Source: Limimaricola cinnabarinus (GTDB taxonomy: Bacteria; Pseudomonadota; Alphaproteobacteria; Rhodobacterales; Rhodobacteraceae). Taken from it: a stretch of DNA of 64,000 bases. Under the pieces are notes generated by a model that did not search any database, had not been told where the DNA came from, and saw only the letters and a list, made by a program, of their open reading frames with translations. The translations under genes were made by a program, and so were the position numbers. Of the stretch, positions 7,634 through 17,095 are shown in pieces. The stretch is from the NCBI RefSeq assembly GCF_002723615.1, contig NZ_KZ304958.1, positions 78,802 to 142,801 of the forward strand. The letters run 5' to 3'. Positions within the stretch are counted from its first letter, which is position 1; each line of letters begins with the position of its first letter.

Positions 7634-8527
7634 TCAGGCGGTGTCCCTGAGATGCTCGACCAGCCACTGGGCCCCGCTATCGAGCACGCTGCCGCGCCTG
7701 CGCATGATACCAATCGGCCTGCGAAAGAGCGGATGATCGAAGGACAGGAATGTCAGCCGCCCTTCCAGATACGGACAGGTCATGGCGACCGGCATCGCGG
7801 TCAGAAGATCGGTGGCGGCGACGATCTCCAGCGCGGACCCGGTTGCACCGGCTTCGCAGCCGATACGGATCTTTTCCAGGCCAGCCGCGAGAAGGGCCGC
7901 CTCGGTCTGTTGCCGCAGCAGGCTGCCGCGGGAATGCACCAGCCAGCTTTGCGTCTCGAGATGACGGGCGGTCAGCCTGTCGATCCGAGTGAGCGGGTGG
8001 TCCGCGCGGCACAACACCCCGATCCGGTCATCGATCAACGGCTCGAAATCCAGGCGCGCCTCCTGATCGACAAGGCTTTGCGGGCCGATCAGCAGATCGA
8101 TCCGGCCACGCGCCAGCATCGCCTGCAGCTCGGGAACGAGGCCCACCTGCAAATCGAGGGTCCAGCTGGGATGCGCCACGAGAAAGCGCGAGATCGCCTT
8201 GGTCAGGAACCGCCCCGACACGATCGGCGGCGCGCCCAGGCGAAGCTCTCCCCTCCGCCCTTCGGCCCAGAGACTGGCCTGAACGCCCGCCTGTTCCTCG
8301 GCGGCCCGGATCGCCAGCCCGCTGCGGGCAAGGCGACGCCCCAGCGCCGTGGGCAATGATCGCTTGCCGCTGCGCTCGAAGATCGGCGCGTCGAGACGCG
8401 CCTCCAGCATGCGCATGTTGCGGCTCAGGGCAGGCTGCGTCAGGCCGAGCTCATCCGCTGCGGCCTGAAACGAGCCGGCCTCTAGGATCGCCGCCAGCTG
8501 CGCCAGGTGTCGAGGGTCAATTTTCAT
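7634..8527 (-). CDS. LysR-family transcriptional regulator
   Basis: A 297-residue LysR-type protein. The N-terminal winged helix-turn-helix is clear (HLAQLAAILEAGSFQAAADELGLTQPALSRNMRMLEARL), followed by the linker helix and a substrate-binding domain (LRLGAPPIVSGRFLTKAISRF, then LIGPQSLVDQEARLDFEPLI). It is transcribed away from the TAXI-TRAP, sulfatase and homogentisate operon, across an 89-base AT-rich spacer. That is the usual arrangement for a LysR activator with its target. The effector is unknown; the imported aromatic or its ring-cleavage product is the natural candidate. Confidence 0.88.
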   Translation of the reverse strand: MKIDPRHLAQLAAILEAGSFQAAADELGLTQPALSRNMRMLEARLDAPIFERSGKRSLPTALGRRLARSGLAIRAAEEQAGVQASLWAEGRRGELRLGAPPIVSGRFLTKAISRFLVAHPSWTLDLQVGLVPELQAMLARGRIDLLIGPQSLVDQEARLDFEPLIDDRIGVLCRADHPLTRIDRLTARHLETQSWLVHSRGSLLRQQTEAALLAAGLEKIRIGCEAGATGSALEIVAATDLLTAMPVAMTCPYLEGRLTFLSFDHPLFRRPIGIMRRRGSVLDSGAQWLVEHLRDTA

Positions 8528-8616
8528 ACCAGAATGATATATATATGCGCAATAAAGTCATTATAATTTATGTGATGCCGGCGCTAGCGTGAGATCGACA
8601 TCTTTGGGAGGAGATC
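8528..8616. promoter_or_regulatory. AT-rich divergent control region of the LysR / TAXI operon
   Basis: The spacer is markedly AT-rich in an otherwise GC-rich window. It holds AATGA and TCATT half-sites (8533-8562), a run of TA repeats and ATAAA/TTTAT arms around 8552-8571. These are plausible LysR contacts and promoter elements. No single best -35/-10 pair stands out. A GGGAGGAG ribosome site lies just before the TAXI receptor start. Confidence 0.45.
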
Positions 8617-9630
8617 ATGATTCGTATTTCAGCACTGCCGCGTGCCCTGGTCGGCATGGCTCTTGCGGCCGGTCTGGCCGCACCCGCCACGGCCCAGATC
8701 TACAAGGGCGAAACCGCCGGGGTCGGGGACCCGGTCCACACGATGTTCGTGTCCTTCGTCAATCAGGCCCGCAAATCGGATGTCCAGATCCAGGTCAATG
8801 CGGGGCAGACCCTGACCAAATCGATGCTCAACGGCGCCAAGGGCGAGCTGGCCTTCTTCTCGGCCGTGCCCTCGCTCGTGCCCTTGATGCAGGCGGGCGA
8901 GGCCATGTATGCGCCGATCTCGGACGCGCCCGAGCTGGCCGAGAACCTGCGCGCGATCCTGGGCTTTCAGGCCGGGGCCTACCACCCGGTCACGCTGGAC
9001 GGCTCGGGCATCGAAAGCTGGCAGGACATCGAAGGCAAGACGGTTTTCACCGGCCCGCCGGCAGGTTCGGCCTCGGCGACATCCGAGGCGTTGATCCGGG
9101 CAATCACCGGTTTCGAGCCCAACGAGGATTACACCGCCGTGCGGCTGAGCTGGGGCGAGGGCGACGACGCCCTGTCCGATGGCAAGATCGACATGATGAT
9201 CCGCCCCGCGGAAGTCGGCTCGGCGAATATCGAGCAGTTCGGCCTTTCGGGGCGCTTCCGGCTGCTGTCCATCCCGGCCGAGGCCGCGCAGCAGGAGGAG
9301 ACCCGCCGCATCTTCGGTGAGCCGGGCCGCGGCATGACCTCCTTCGACGGCACGCTCTACAAGGGCCAGCTCACCGAGGGCGAGATCACCGCGCTGGGGT
9401 TCTACCAGTTCATCGGCACCCATGAAGGCATGCCCGAGGATGTCGTCTACGAGGTCACCAAGGCCTTTTGGGAGAACATCGACGAGGTTCAGGGCAGCGC
9501 CCAGTTCCTGCGCGAGGTGACCCCCGAGACGGCCTTTGTCGGGGTCAATGTGCCGCTGCATCCGGGCGCGCTGCGCTACTACGACGAGGCGGGCTTCGAG
9601 ATCCCCGCCAAGCTGCGCGCGGACGGCTGA
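8617..9630 (+). CDS. TAXI-family TRAP transporter solute receptor
   Basis: A 337-residue periplasmic binding protein with a clear signal peptide (hydrophobic residues about 9-24, cleavage near TAQ). The mature part has TAXI-family features: a GVGDPVHTMFVSF start, FTGPPAGSASATSEALI in the middle and EGMPEDVVYEVTKAFWENIDE near the C-terminus. TAXI receptors work with fused TRAP permeases, and such a permease follows 69 bases downstream. The ligand is unknown. Linkage to a sulfatase, an anion transporter and homogentisate enzymes suggests an aromatic acid, possibly a sulfate ester. A strong GGGAGGAG ribosome site supports this start. Confidence 0.85.
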   Translation: MIRISALPRALVGMALAAGLAAPATAQIYKGETAGVGDPVHTMFVSFVNQARKSDVQIQVNAGQTLTKSMLNGAKGELAFFSAVPSLVPLMQAGEAMYAPISDAPELAENLRAILGFQAGAYHPVTLDGSGIESWQDIEGKTVFTGPPAGSASATSEALIRAITGFEPNEDYTAVRLSWGEGDDALSDGKIDMMIRPAEVGSANIEQFGLSGRFRLLSIPAEAAQQEETRRIFGEPGRGMTSFDGTLYKGQLTEGEITALGFYQFIGTHEGMPEDVVYEVTKAFWENIDEVQGSAQFLREVTPETAFVGVNVPLHPGALRYYDEAGFEIPAKLRADG

Positions 9631-9640
9631 CGCACCGCCC

Positions 9641-9667
9641 CCCGGCCCGCGCTCCGGCGCGGGCGGG
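9641..9667. promoter_or_regulatory. intercistronic stem-loop between TAXI receptor and permease
   Basis: CCCGGCCCGCGC pairs with GCGCGGGCGGG across a 4-base loop, with one bulge. It starts 10 bases after the receptor stop and has no T-run. It is placed like the dctP-dctQ hairpin at 5299-5329 and may stabilise the receptor message relative to the permease. Confidence 0.5.
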
Positions 9668-9699
9668 ACCCTCGGCTCCCAATGAAAGGAAGGTCTGTC

Positions 9700-11658
9700 A
9701 TGACCGTGCAGAGCCCTGCTCTCGGCGCGTTCTCCCGCGTCTTGTTCATCGCCGGCACACTGGCCTGTCTCGGGCTGGGCGTGATCGCGCTCTATACCTC
9801 GGGCCTCGGCCTGCTCGATCCCAAGCTGCACCGGGCCGGCGGCTTCGCGCTGGCGCTGGTCGCGGGGGTCGCGGCGGCGCGGCGCAAGCGGCTGGACACG
9901 GTTCGGACCGACCGCGATCTGGGCCGCGACGCGCCGCCCCCCCGGCACGGCGCGGAGCTGCTGCACGCGGTCATCGACATCGCGATGCTGCTGGCGGGGC
10001 TCTGGTCGATCTGGAGCTTCCTGCAGGTGCAGACCCTGATGGAAACGGCGCTTTACGACGTCTCGACACGCGATGCCTGGCCGGCGCTGGCCGGGCTGGC
10101 GGTGTTCCTCGAGCTTTGCCGCAGGCTCTGGGGCTGGGGCCTGTTCAGCGTCGGCGCGCTGGCGGTCCTCTACCTGCTGTTCGGCCAGGACCTGCCCGGC
10201 ATTCTCGCGCATAGCGGCTTCGGCCTCGACGAGGTGGCCGAGAACCTGTGGTACAACACCAACAAGGGCGTGTTCGGCTCGATCACCAACATCGTGCTGG
10301 CCACGGTCTTCATCTTCATCATCTTCGGTGCGCTGCTCGAAGGCACGGGCGCTGGCGACACCTTGCTGAAATTCGCCTTTCTGGCGACGCGGCGCACGCG
10401 CGGCGGCCCGGCCCATGCCGCGATCCTGGCCTCATCGCTCTTCGGCACCATGTCGGGTTCGACCGTGGCCAACATCGTGGGCACCGGCACCTTCACCATC
10501 CCGACGATCAAGAAGCGCGGCTTCTCGCCCACCTTCGCCGCGGGCATCGAAGCCACCGCCTCCTCGGGCGGTCAGATCATGCCGCCGATCATGGGGGCCG
10601 CGGCCCTGGTCATGGCCGATCTCACGGGGGCGGGCTATCTCAACATCATCATCGCCGCGCTCGTCCCGGCCCTGTTCTATTACTTCAGCCTGTTCTGCGC
10701 GGTCACCGTCGAGGCACGGCGCCAGGGGATCGAGGTTCAGCCTCTCAAGACCGAGGACCGCATCACCCGCATCGACCTGATCAATTCGGTGCTGTTTCTC
10801 GGCCCGATCGCCACGGTCATCGCCGCCCTGCTCATGGGGCTCTCCACCTCCTCGGCCGGCTTTTACGCCACGGTCATCCTCGTGGCCCTCTCGGTGATCA
10901 ATCCCGAGGTGCGCCGCGACCCGATGCGCCTGTGGCGCTCCTTCATCGGCGGCAGCGCGGCGGGCGCCTCGCTGCTGATCGCGATCGCGGCGATCGGCAT
11001 CCTCGTGGGTTCGCTCGACTCGACCGGGCTCGGCCTCAAGCTTGCCAATGTCATCGGCGCGATCCGGGGCGACAGCCTGTTCTCGGCCCTGCTCGTGGCC
11101 ATGATCGGTGCGCTGGTGCTCGGCATGGGCATGCCGACGCTGCCCGCCTATCTCATCATCATCCTGGTGATGGGCCCGGCCATCCAGGCCCTGGGCCTGT
11201 CGATGCTGACGGCGCACATGTTCGTCTTCTACTACGGCGTGGCCTCCTCGCTCACCCCGCCGGTGGCGATCGCGGCCTATGCGGCGGCGCCGATCGCCGG
11301 GGCGAACCCGCTGATGACGGCATTGATGTCCTTCCGTCTCGGCATGGCGAAGTTCATCATTCCCTTCATCTTCGTCTACTACCCGACGCTGCTGATCGTC
11401 GAGGAATTCCACCTCGGGGCTTTCGTGTGGATCGTCCTGCGCAGCGGCCTGTGCATCTGGCTCTTCTCCTCGGCCCTCTCGGCGCATGACCGGGGCCGGC
11501 TGACCGCCGTCGAAGTCGGGCTGCGCTTCGTGGCCGCCTTCATGTGCCTGATCGCGAGCCCCGCCATCCACCTGCCAGCGATCGCGGCCGGCGTGGCGCT
11601 GATCCTCTTCGATCTGCGCCGCGTTCCCGCCCCCACCCCCTACAAGGAGGCCCGCTGA
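9700..11658 (+). CDS. fused TRAP transporter permease (4TM/12TM, TAXI type)
   Basis: A 652-residue membrane protein combining the small and large TRAP subunits. A DctQ-like N-terminal part (about residues 1-160) precedes the DctM-like core with GTMSGSTVANIVGTGTFTIP, ASSGGQIMPPIMGAAA and GMGMPTLPAYLIIILVMGPA. The ATG at 9700 follows an AAAGGAAGG ribosome site; an in-frame ATG at 9682 lacks one. It imports the TAXI receptor's ligand. Its stop overlaps the sulfatase start (TGATG), tying import to sulfatase translation. Hydrophobic C-terminal helices continue nearly to the end, as usual for this fused class. Confidence 0.88.
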   Translation: MTVQSPALGAFSRVLFIAGTLACLGLGVIALYTSGLGLLDPKLHRAGGFALALVAGVAAARRKRLDTVRTDRDLGRDAPPPRHGAELLHAVIDIAMLLAGLWSIWSFLQVQTLMETALYDVSTRDAWPALAGLAVFLELCRRLWGWGLFSVGALAVLYLLFGQDLPGILAHSGFGLDEVAENLWYNTNKGVFGSITNIVLATVFIFIIFGALLEGTGAGDTLLKFAFLATRRTRGGPAHAAILASSLFGTMSGSTVANIVGTGTFTIPTIKKRGFSPTFAAGIEATASSGGQIMPPIMGAAALVMADLTGAGYLNIIIAALVPALFYYFSLFCAVTVEARRQGIEVQPLKTEDRITRIDLINSVLFLGPIATVIAALLMGLSTSSAGFYATVILVALSVINPEVRRDPMRLWRSFIGGSAAGASLLIAIAAIGILVGSLDSTGLGLKLANVIGAIRGDSLFSALLVAMIGALVLGMGMPTLPAYLIIILVMGPAIQALGLSMLTAHMFVFYYGVASSLTPPVAIAAYAAAPIAGANPLMTALMSFRLGMAKFIIPFIFVYYPTLLIVEEFHLGAFVWIVLRSGLCIWLFSSALSAHDRGRLTAVEVGLRFVAAFMCLIASPAIHLPAIAAGVALILFDLRRVPAPTPYKEAR

Positions 11659-13229
11659 TGACCAAGCGCCCCAATTTCCTGTTCATCATAACCGATCAGC
11701 ATCGCGCGGATCATCTGGGCTGCTACGGGAACCGGGTCGTGCAGACCCCCAACATCGACGGCATCGCCGCGCGGGGCACGCGTTTCGAGCGGTTCTACGT
11801 GGCCAATCCGATCTGCATGCCCAACCGGGCCTCGATCATGACCGGGCGCATGTGCTCGGTGCATGGCGCCCGTCACAACGGCATCCCGCTGTCGCGCAAC
11901 CACACCACCTTCGTGGAGCTTCTGCGCGACGCCGGCTACCGCACCGGGCTGATCGGCAAGTCGCACCTGCAGAGCTTCACCGGGCTTCCGGCGAGCAACA
12001 CCTTCGTGCCGCAGCCGGGCAAGCATGTGCCCGCGCCGCATCTGCGCGACGCCTTCAAGGACAACCGTCACTCCGAGGCATACGACCTCGAACATGTCGG
12101 CAAGTGGGACAAACCGCTGGCGGATCGCGCGGGGGGCGATTTCTACGGCTTCGAGCATGTCGAGGTCGCCGCCGACCATGCCGATCAGGCCTCCGGCGAC
12201 TACCTGCTCTGGGCGCGCGGCCAGCGGCCCGATTTCGACAGCCTCACCGGGCCGGAGAACGCGCTGCCGGACGACCGGATCAAGGCGCCCCAGGCCTGGC
12301 GCACCGCCGTGCCGGAAGAGCTCTACTCGACCAGCTGGGTCGCTGATCGCAGCGCCGCATGGCTCGAACAGCGGGCACAGGAGGATGCGCCCTTCTTTCT
12401 GCAGATGTCCTTTCCCGATCCGCATCACCCTTTCACGCCGCCGGGGCGCTACTGGGACATGTACGATCCCGATCGGATCGAGCTGCCGCCTTCCTTCGGC
12501 AAGAGCGCGTTGAAGCCGGTCCGCGCCATGCGAGAGGCGATGGAGAAGGGCACCGACCCGCGCGACAATCAGAGCCCCTTCGCGGTGACCGAGGACGAGG
12601 CGCGGGCGATCATTGCCCTCACCTACGGCATGATCAGCATGATCGACGACGCGATCGGCCGAGTGCTCGACCGGCTCGACGCGCTGGGGCTGGCCGAGGA
12701 CACAGTGGTGATCTTCACCTCCGATCACGGCGATTACATGGGCGATCACGGGCTGATGCTGAAATTGCTCCTGCACTATCAGGGCGTGGTCCGCGTCCCC
12801 TTCATCTGGAGCGACCCGCAGGCCCCGCGCCAATCGCAGGTCTCGGACGACCTGTCGTCTTCGATCGACGTCGCCTCCACCATTCTCGCCCGCGCCGGAG
12901 TGCAGGGGTTCAACGGCATGCAGGGACGCGACCTGTTCGGCGATCCGCCGCCGGAGGCGGTGATCGTCGAAGAGGACAGCCAGCGCGTGATGACCGGCTT
13001 CGACCGGCCGCAGCGCGTGCGCACGATGATCACCGAGCGTTACCGCATGTCGCTGCGCCACGGCGAGGACTGGAACGAGCTCTACGACCTGCAGGCCGAC
13101 CCCGGCGAGATGCACAACCTCTATGACGACGAGGCCCATGCCGCGATCAGGGCGCGACTGACCGAGACCATGCTGCGCCGCATGGTGGCCCTGCAGGACC
13201 GCGCACCGCTTCCGGCCTACCGGGCCTGA
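11658..13229 (+). CDS. type I (formylglycine) sulfatase, predicted cytoplasmic
   Basis: A 523-residue sulfatase of the alkaline phosphatase superfamily. The modification motif is CMPNR at residues 53-57 (C-x-P-x-R), with Cys53 expected to become formylglycine. Metal-site and anion-site segments include ITDQH at 11-15, GKSHL, PDPHHPF and TSDHGDYMGDHG. There is no signal peptide: MTKRPNFLFI leads straight into the first beta strand, so the enzyme should act in the cytoplasm. The start overlaps the transporter stop, and AAGGAGG lies just upstream. A maturing enzyme must be encoded elsewhere. A phosphonate monoester hydrolase is the main alternative. Position before a SulP transporter and hmgA favours an aryl sulfate ester. 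Confidence 0.85.
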   Translation: MTKRPNFLFIITDQHRADHLGCYGNRVVQTPNIDGIAARGTRFERFYVANPICMPNRASIMTGRMCSVHGARHNGIPLSRNHTTFVELLRDAGYRTGLIGKSHLQSFTGLPASNTFVPQPGKHVPAPHLRDAFKDNRHSEAYDLEHVGKWDKPLADRAGGDFYGFEHVEVAADHADQASGDYLLWARGQRPDFDSLTGPENALPDDRIKAPQAWRTAVPEELYSTSWVADRSAAWLEQRAQEDAPFFLQMSFPDPHHPFTPPGRYWDMYDPDRIELPPSFGKSALKPVRAMREAMEKGTDPRDNQSPFAVTEDEARAIIALTYGMISMIDDAIGRVLDRLDALGLAEDTVVIFTSDHGDYMGDHGLMLKLLLHYQGVVRVPFIWSDPQAPRQSQVSDDLSSSIDVASTILARAGVQGFNGMQGRDLFGDPPPEAVIVEEDSQRVMTGFDRPQRVRTMITERYRMSLRHGEDWNELYDLQADPGEMHNLYDDEAHAAIRARLTETMLRRMVALQDRAPLPAYRA

Positions 13230-13252
13230 GGCCCGGTCCGTGACGGTCCCGC

Positions 13253-13269
13253 CCGGCCCGCCGGGCCGG
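13253..13269. promoter_or_regulatory. intraoperonic hairpin before the SulP gene
   Basis: CCGGCCC-GCC-GGGCCGG is a perfect 7-bp stem, extended outward by GGTC/GGACC pairing, in the 61-base sulfatase-SulP spacer. It lies upstream of the GGGAGGAG ribosome site. It has no T-run, so it is more likely an mRNA stability or attenuation element than a terminator. Confidence 0.4.
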
Positions 13270-13290
13270 ACCGAGAGGGAGGAGACCCGC

Positions 13291-15108
13291 ATGCCGATGA
13301 CATCGAAGACGATCGCGGCGCGGCTCGATCCGCGGCGGCCCTGGTTCGCCGAGGTCGACCGGGCCGCCCTGCGTCACGACCTTCTGGCGGGGTTGACCAA
13401 CGCGACCGTGGTTCTGCCACAGGGCATCGCCTTCGCGATCATCGCCGGTCTGCCGCCGCGCTACGGGCTCTATACCGCCATCGTGGTGACGCTCGTCGCC
13501 GCCTTCTGGGGCTCGTCGCGGGTGATGGTCTCGGGGCCTACCACGGCGATCTCGGCCGTGCTCTTTGCGACGCTCGGCGCGCTGGCCCTGCCCGGATCGG
13601 CCGAATACGTCGCCTTGGCGCTGACCCTGACCTTGATGGTCGGCGCGCTGCAGCTCGCGGCCGGGCTGCTCGGGGCGGGGGCGATCATCGCCTTCATCTC
13701 GCATTCGGTCATCATCGGCTTCACCGCCGCCGCCGCGCTGCTGATCGCGGCGACGCAGCTGGCACCGGCCCTGGGGCTGCCGGCGCAGGGAGGCGATGCG
13801 CTGCAGCGTCTGACCGGCACCTTCTCGGCACTGCCCGACACCGCGCCCCTGGCGCTGTTGATCTCGATCGGAACGCTCGCGGTGCTTTTGGGTCTGGGCC
13901 GTCTCGATCGCCGTATCCCGGCCTACATGATCGCGCTTGCCGGGGCCGGGTTGCTGGGCTGGGCGATCGATGCCGAGGCGCGCGGCGTCGCGATGTTCGC
14001 ACCGCTCGGCATGATCACCCCCGCGTTCCGGGCCCCCGATCTCGATCCGGCGATGGTCATGACGATGATCCCCGGAGCCGTCGCAATCGCCTTCGTCGGG
14101 CTGCTCGAAGCGATCTCGATCGGCCGCGCCTTCGCGATCCGGCGCGAGGAACGCTACGACGCCGACCAGGAGATGGTGGGGCAGGGCCTGTCCAACATGA
14201 TCGGCAGCCTGTTCCAGTGCTACGCCGGATCGGGTTCGTTCACCCGCTCGGGGCTCAACGCCGAAAGCGGCGCGCGCACGCCCCTGGCGGCGATCTTCGC
14301 TGCCGGTTTCCTGCTGGTCCTGCTCGTCCTCGTGGCGCCGCTGGTGCGCTACATCCCGGTGCCGGCGATGGCCGCGATCATCCTGCATGTCGCCTGGCGG
14401 CTGGTCGATCTGGCCGAGATCCGGCACATCATCGCCACCAGCCGCAGCGAGACCGTGATCCTGCTGGCCACGTTCGGCACCGGCGTGATCTCCGAGCTGA
14501 CCTTCGCGATCATGGTCGGCGCCTTCGCCTCGCTTGCCGCCTTTCTCTACCAGAGCGCGCGGCCGATCGTCGCCGTCGGCGCCCCCGTGACCGAGCCCGG
14601 CGGCCGGCGCGCCTTTGCCAATGCGCATCTGCGCGGGCTCGACCAATGTCCGCAGATCTCCATGACCCGGCTCGAAGGGCCGCTCTTCTTCGCGTCGGTC
14701 GAGCATGTCGAGAGAGAGCTGCGCCGGATCGACGCGCGCGATGGCGCCAAGACCCGCATCCTTTCGCTCAAGGGCACAGGAAAGATCGACCTCGCCGGCG
14801 CCGATTTCATCCTCAAGGAGGCGCGCCGCGCCCGGCGCATGGGATTGGGGTTCCTGCTGATCGCCGCCAACCCGGAAATCATCGACGTGCTGCGCCGGCT
14901 TGGCGTGCTCGACGCGCTCGGCGCGCGCAACGTTCACGCCCATAAATCCGATGCCATCCGCGAGGCGGTCGCACAGGCGCGCGACACCGTCTGCGCGCGC
15001 TGCAGCCTTCGCGTCTATCACGAATGCGCCGGCAAACCCGGCCCGCCCGCCCCCCGCGCGGCCACCGCCCGCGCCCCCGCTTCTTTCGTCCAAGGAGGAA
15101 CATCATGA
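13291..15108 (+). CDS. SulP-family anion (sulfate) transporter with STAS domain
   Basis: A 605-residue inner-membrane protein. The N-terminal transport domain shows the SulP signature ([36 protein letters not shown]), then roughly ten to twelve hydrophobic segments up to residue 430. The cytoplasmic STAS domain follows (about 450-560, including [15 protein letters not shown] and [18 protein letters not shown]). The ATG at 13291 follows GAGGGAGGAG and is preferred over an in-frame GTG at 13240. The stop overlaps the hmgA start (ATGA). SulP proteins move sulfate, bicarbonate or dicarboxylates. Next to a cytoplasmic sulfatase, removal of released sulfate is the simplest reading, although uptake cannot be excluded. 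Confidence 0.88.
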   Translation: MPMTSKTIAARLDPRRPWFAEVDRAALRHDLLAGLTNATVVLPQGIAFAIIAGLPPRYGLYTAIVVTLVAAFWGSSRVMVSGPTTAISAVLFATLGALALPGSAEYVALALTLTLMVGALQLAAGLLGAGAIIAFISHSVIIGFTAAAALLIAATQLAPALGLPAQGGDALQRLTGTFSALPDTAPLALLISIGTLAVLLGLGRLDRRIPAYMIALAGAGLLGWAIDAEARGVAMFAPLGMITPAFRAPDLDPAMVMTMIPGAVAIAFVGLLEAISIGRAFAIRREERYDADQEMVGQGLSNMIGSLFQCYAGSGSFTRSGLNAESGARTPLAAIFAAGFLLVLLVLVAPLVRYIPVPAMAAIILHVAWRLVDLAEIRHIIATSRSETVILLATFGTGVISELTFAIMVGAFASLAAFLYQSARPIVAVGAPVTEPGGRRAFANAHLRGLDQCPQISMTRLEGPLFFASVEHVERELRRIDARDGAKTRILSLKGTGKIDLAGADFILKEARRARRMGLGFLLIAANPEIIDVLRRLGVLDALGARNVHAHKSDAIREAVAQARDTVCARCSLRVYHECAGKPGPPAPRAATARAPASFVQGGTS

Positions 15109-16457
15109 CCGCTGATACATCCGCGCTGCCCGCGACCGGGCAAACCCGCAACGCGCAGGCCTACATGCCCGGCTTCGGCAACGACTTCGAAACCGAGGCG
15201 CTGCCCGGCGCGCTGCCGCAAGGCATGAACAGCCCGCAGAAATGCGCCTATGGCCTTTACGGCGAGCAGCTTTCGGGCACCGCCTTCACCGCGCCGAGCC
15301 ATCAGAACGAACGGACATGGTGCTACCGCATCCGCCCTTCGGTGAAGCACACCGGCCGCTTCGCGCGCATCGATCTGCCCTACTGGAAATCGGCGCCGCA
15401 TGTGCTGCCCGAGGTGACCTCGCTCGGCCAGTATCGCTGGGACCCGGTGCCGCACTCGCAAGAGCCGCTCGACTGGCTGACCGGCATGCGCACCATGACG
15501 ACCGCGGGGGACGTCAACACCCAGACCGGCATGGCGAGCCATGTCTACCTCGTCACCCAAAGCATGACGGATGCCTATTTCTACTCCGCCGACAGCGAGC
15601 TTCTGGTGGTGCCGCAGGAGGGGCGGCTGCGGTTTTGCACCGAGCTCGGGGTGATCGACCTCGCGCCCAGGGAGATCGCGATCATCCCGCGCGGCCTCGT
15701 CTACCGGGTCGAGCTGCTGGAGGGTCCGGCGCGCGGCTTCGTCTGCGAGAATTACGGCCAGAAGTTCCACCTGCCGTCGCGCGGCCCGATCGGCGCCAAC
15801 TGCATGGCCAACCCCCGCGATTTCAAGACGCCCGTGGCCGCCTTCGAGGACCGCGAGACGCCCTCCACCGTCACCGTCAAATGGTGCGGCCAGTTCCACC
15901 GCTGCGAGATCGGGCACAGCCCGCTCGACGTGGTGGCCTGGCATGGCAACTACGCGCCGGTGAAATACGACCTGACCACCTATTGCCCGGTCGGTGCGAT
16001 CCTGTTCGACCATCCCGACCCGTCGATCTTCACCGTGCTGACCGCGCCTTCGGGCGTCGAGGGCACGGCGAACATCGATTTCGTGCTGTTCCGAGACCGC
16101 TGGATGGTGGCCGAGAACACCTTCCGCCCGCCCTGGTACCACAAGAACGTCATGTCCGAGCTGATGGGCAACATCCACGGCCAATACGACGCCAAGCCGC
16201 AGGGCTTCGCGCCCGGCGGCATGAGCCTGCACAACATGATGCTGCCGCATGGCCCCGACCGCGAGGCCTTCGAAGGGGCCTCGAACGCCGATCTGGTACC
16301 GCACAAGCTCGAGGATACGATGTCCTTCATGTTCGAGACGCGCTTTCCGCAGCACCTGACCGAGTTCGCTGCCCGCGAGGCGCCGCTGCAGGACGATTAC
16401 CTCGACTGCTGGACCTCGCTCGAAAAGAAGTTCGATGGCACCCCGGGTGAAAAATGA
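15105..16457 (+). CDS. hmgA: homogentisate 1,2-dioxygenase
   Basis: A 450-residue cupin-fold iron dioxygenase that opens the homogentisate ring to 4-maleylacetoacetate. Strong signatures are [42 protein letters not shown], the [19 protein letters not shown] segment and [11 protein letters not shown]. In the last, His346 and Glu352 match the iron ligands, with a third histidine in the [11 protein letters not shown] region. The ATG at 15105 overlaps the SulP stop and follows AAGGAGGAA, so it is coupled to the transporter. The stop overlaps maiA. The length is slightly above the usual 430-440 because of a short N-terminal extension. Confidence 0.97.
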   Translation: MTADTSALPATGQTRNAQAYMPGFGNDFETEALPGALPQGMNSPQKCAYGLYGEQLSGTAFTAPSHQNERTWCYRIRPSVKHTGRFARIDLPYWKSAPHVLPEVTSLGQYRWDPVPHSQEPLDWLTGMRTMTTAGDVNTQTGMASHVYLVTQSMTDAYFYSADSELLVVPQEGRLRFCTELGVIDLAPREIAIIPRGLVYRVELLEGPARGFVCENYGQKFHLPSRGPIGANCMANPRDFKTPVAAFEDRETPSTVTVKWCGQFHRCEIGHSPLDVVAWHGNYAPVKYDLTTYCPVGAILFDHPDPSIFTVLTAPSGVEGTANIDFVLFRDRWMVAENTFRPPWYHKNVMSELMGNIHGQYDAKPQGFAPGGMSLHNMMLPHGPDREAFEGASNADLVPHKLEDTMSFMFETRFPQHLTEFAAREAPLQDDYLDCWTSLEKKFDGTPGEK

Positions 16458-17083
16458 GGCTCCATGCATATTGGCGCTCGACCACCTCCTACCGGGTGCG
16501 GATCGCGCTGAATCTCAAGGGGGTCGCCTACGAGACGGCCCCCGTGAACCTCATGCGGGGCGAGCAGGCGGAGGCGGCGTATGCGCGGCTCAACCCGTCG
16601 CAAGGCGTGCCCGCCCTGGTCCTCGACGACGGCACCGTGCTGACCCAATCGATGGCGATCCTCGACTGGCTGGAGGAAACCCATCCCACGCCGCCGCTCC
16701 TGCCCGGGGACGCCACCGCACGCGCGCAGACACGCGCCGCGGCGCTGGTCATCGCCACCGACATCCACCCGGTCAACAACCTGCGGGTCGTCGCCCGGCT
16801 CGGGCAATTGGGCCATGACGCGGCGGTACGCACGGCATGGATGAACGACTGGATGACGCGAGGATTTCACGCCTTCGCGCGCATGATCATGGCCGATACG
16901 GCGTTCAGCTTCGGCGATGCGCCCACTCTCGCCGATGTCTGCCTTGTCCCGCAACTCTACAACGCGCGCCGCTGGGGCTGCGATCTTGCCCCCTTTGCCC
17001 GGCTGACGGAGATCGAGGCACGCTGCCTCGCGCTGCCGGGCTTTGCCGCGGCGCGGCCCGAGCTGCAACCCGATGCGACCTGA
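16454..17083 (+). CDS. maiA: maleylacetoacetate isomerase (zeta-class glutathione transferase)
   Basis: A 209-residue zeta GST that isomerises 4-maleylacetoacetate to 4-fumarylacetoacetate with glutathione. The N-terminal thioredoxin-like domain has the [12 protein letters not shown] motif, [15 protein letters not shown] and [13 protein letters not shown]. The C-terminal helical domain has [10 protein letters not shown] and [19 protein letters not shown]. The classic SSC segment reads STT here (residues 9-11), a variation that seems tolerated in bacterial members. The start overlaps the hmgA stop (ATGA), giving direct translational coupling. Related maleylpyruvate isomerases belong to the same fold, but the hmgA and fahA neighbours fix the assignment. 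Confidence 0.95.
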   Translation: MRLHAYWRSTTSYRVRIALNLKGVAYETAPVNLMRGEQAEAAYARLNPSQGVPALVLDDGTVLTQSMAILDWLEETHPTPPLLPGDATARAQTRAAALVIATDIHPVNNLRVVARLGQLGHDAAVRTAWMNDWMTRGFHAFARMIMADTAFSFGDAPTLADVCLVPQLYNARRWGCDLAPFARLTEIEARCLALPGFAAARPELQPDAT

Positions 17084-17095
17084 AGGAGACCCTGA

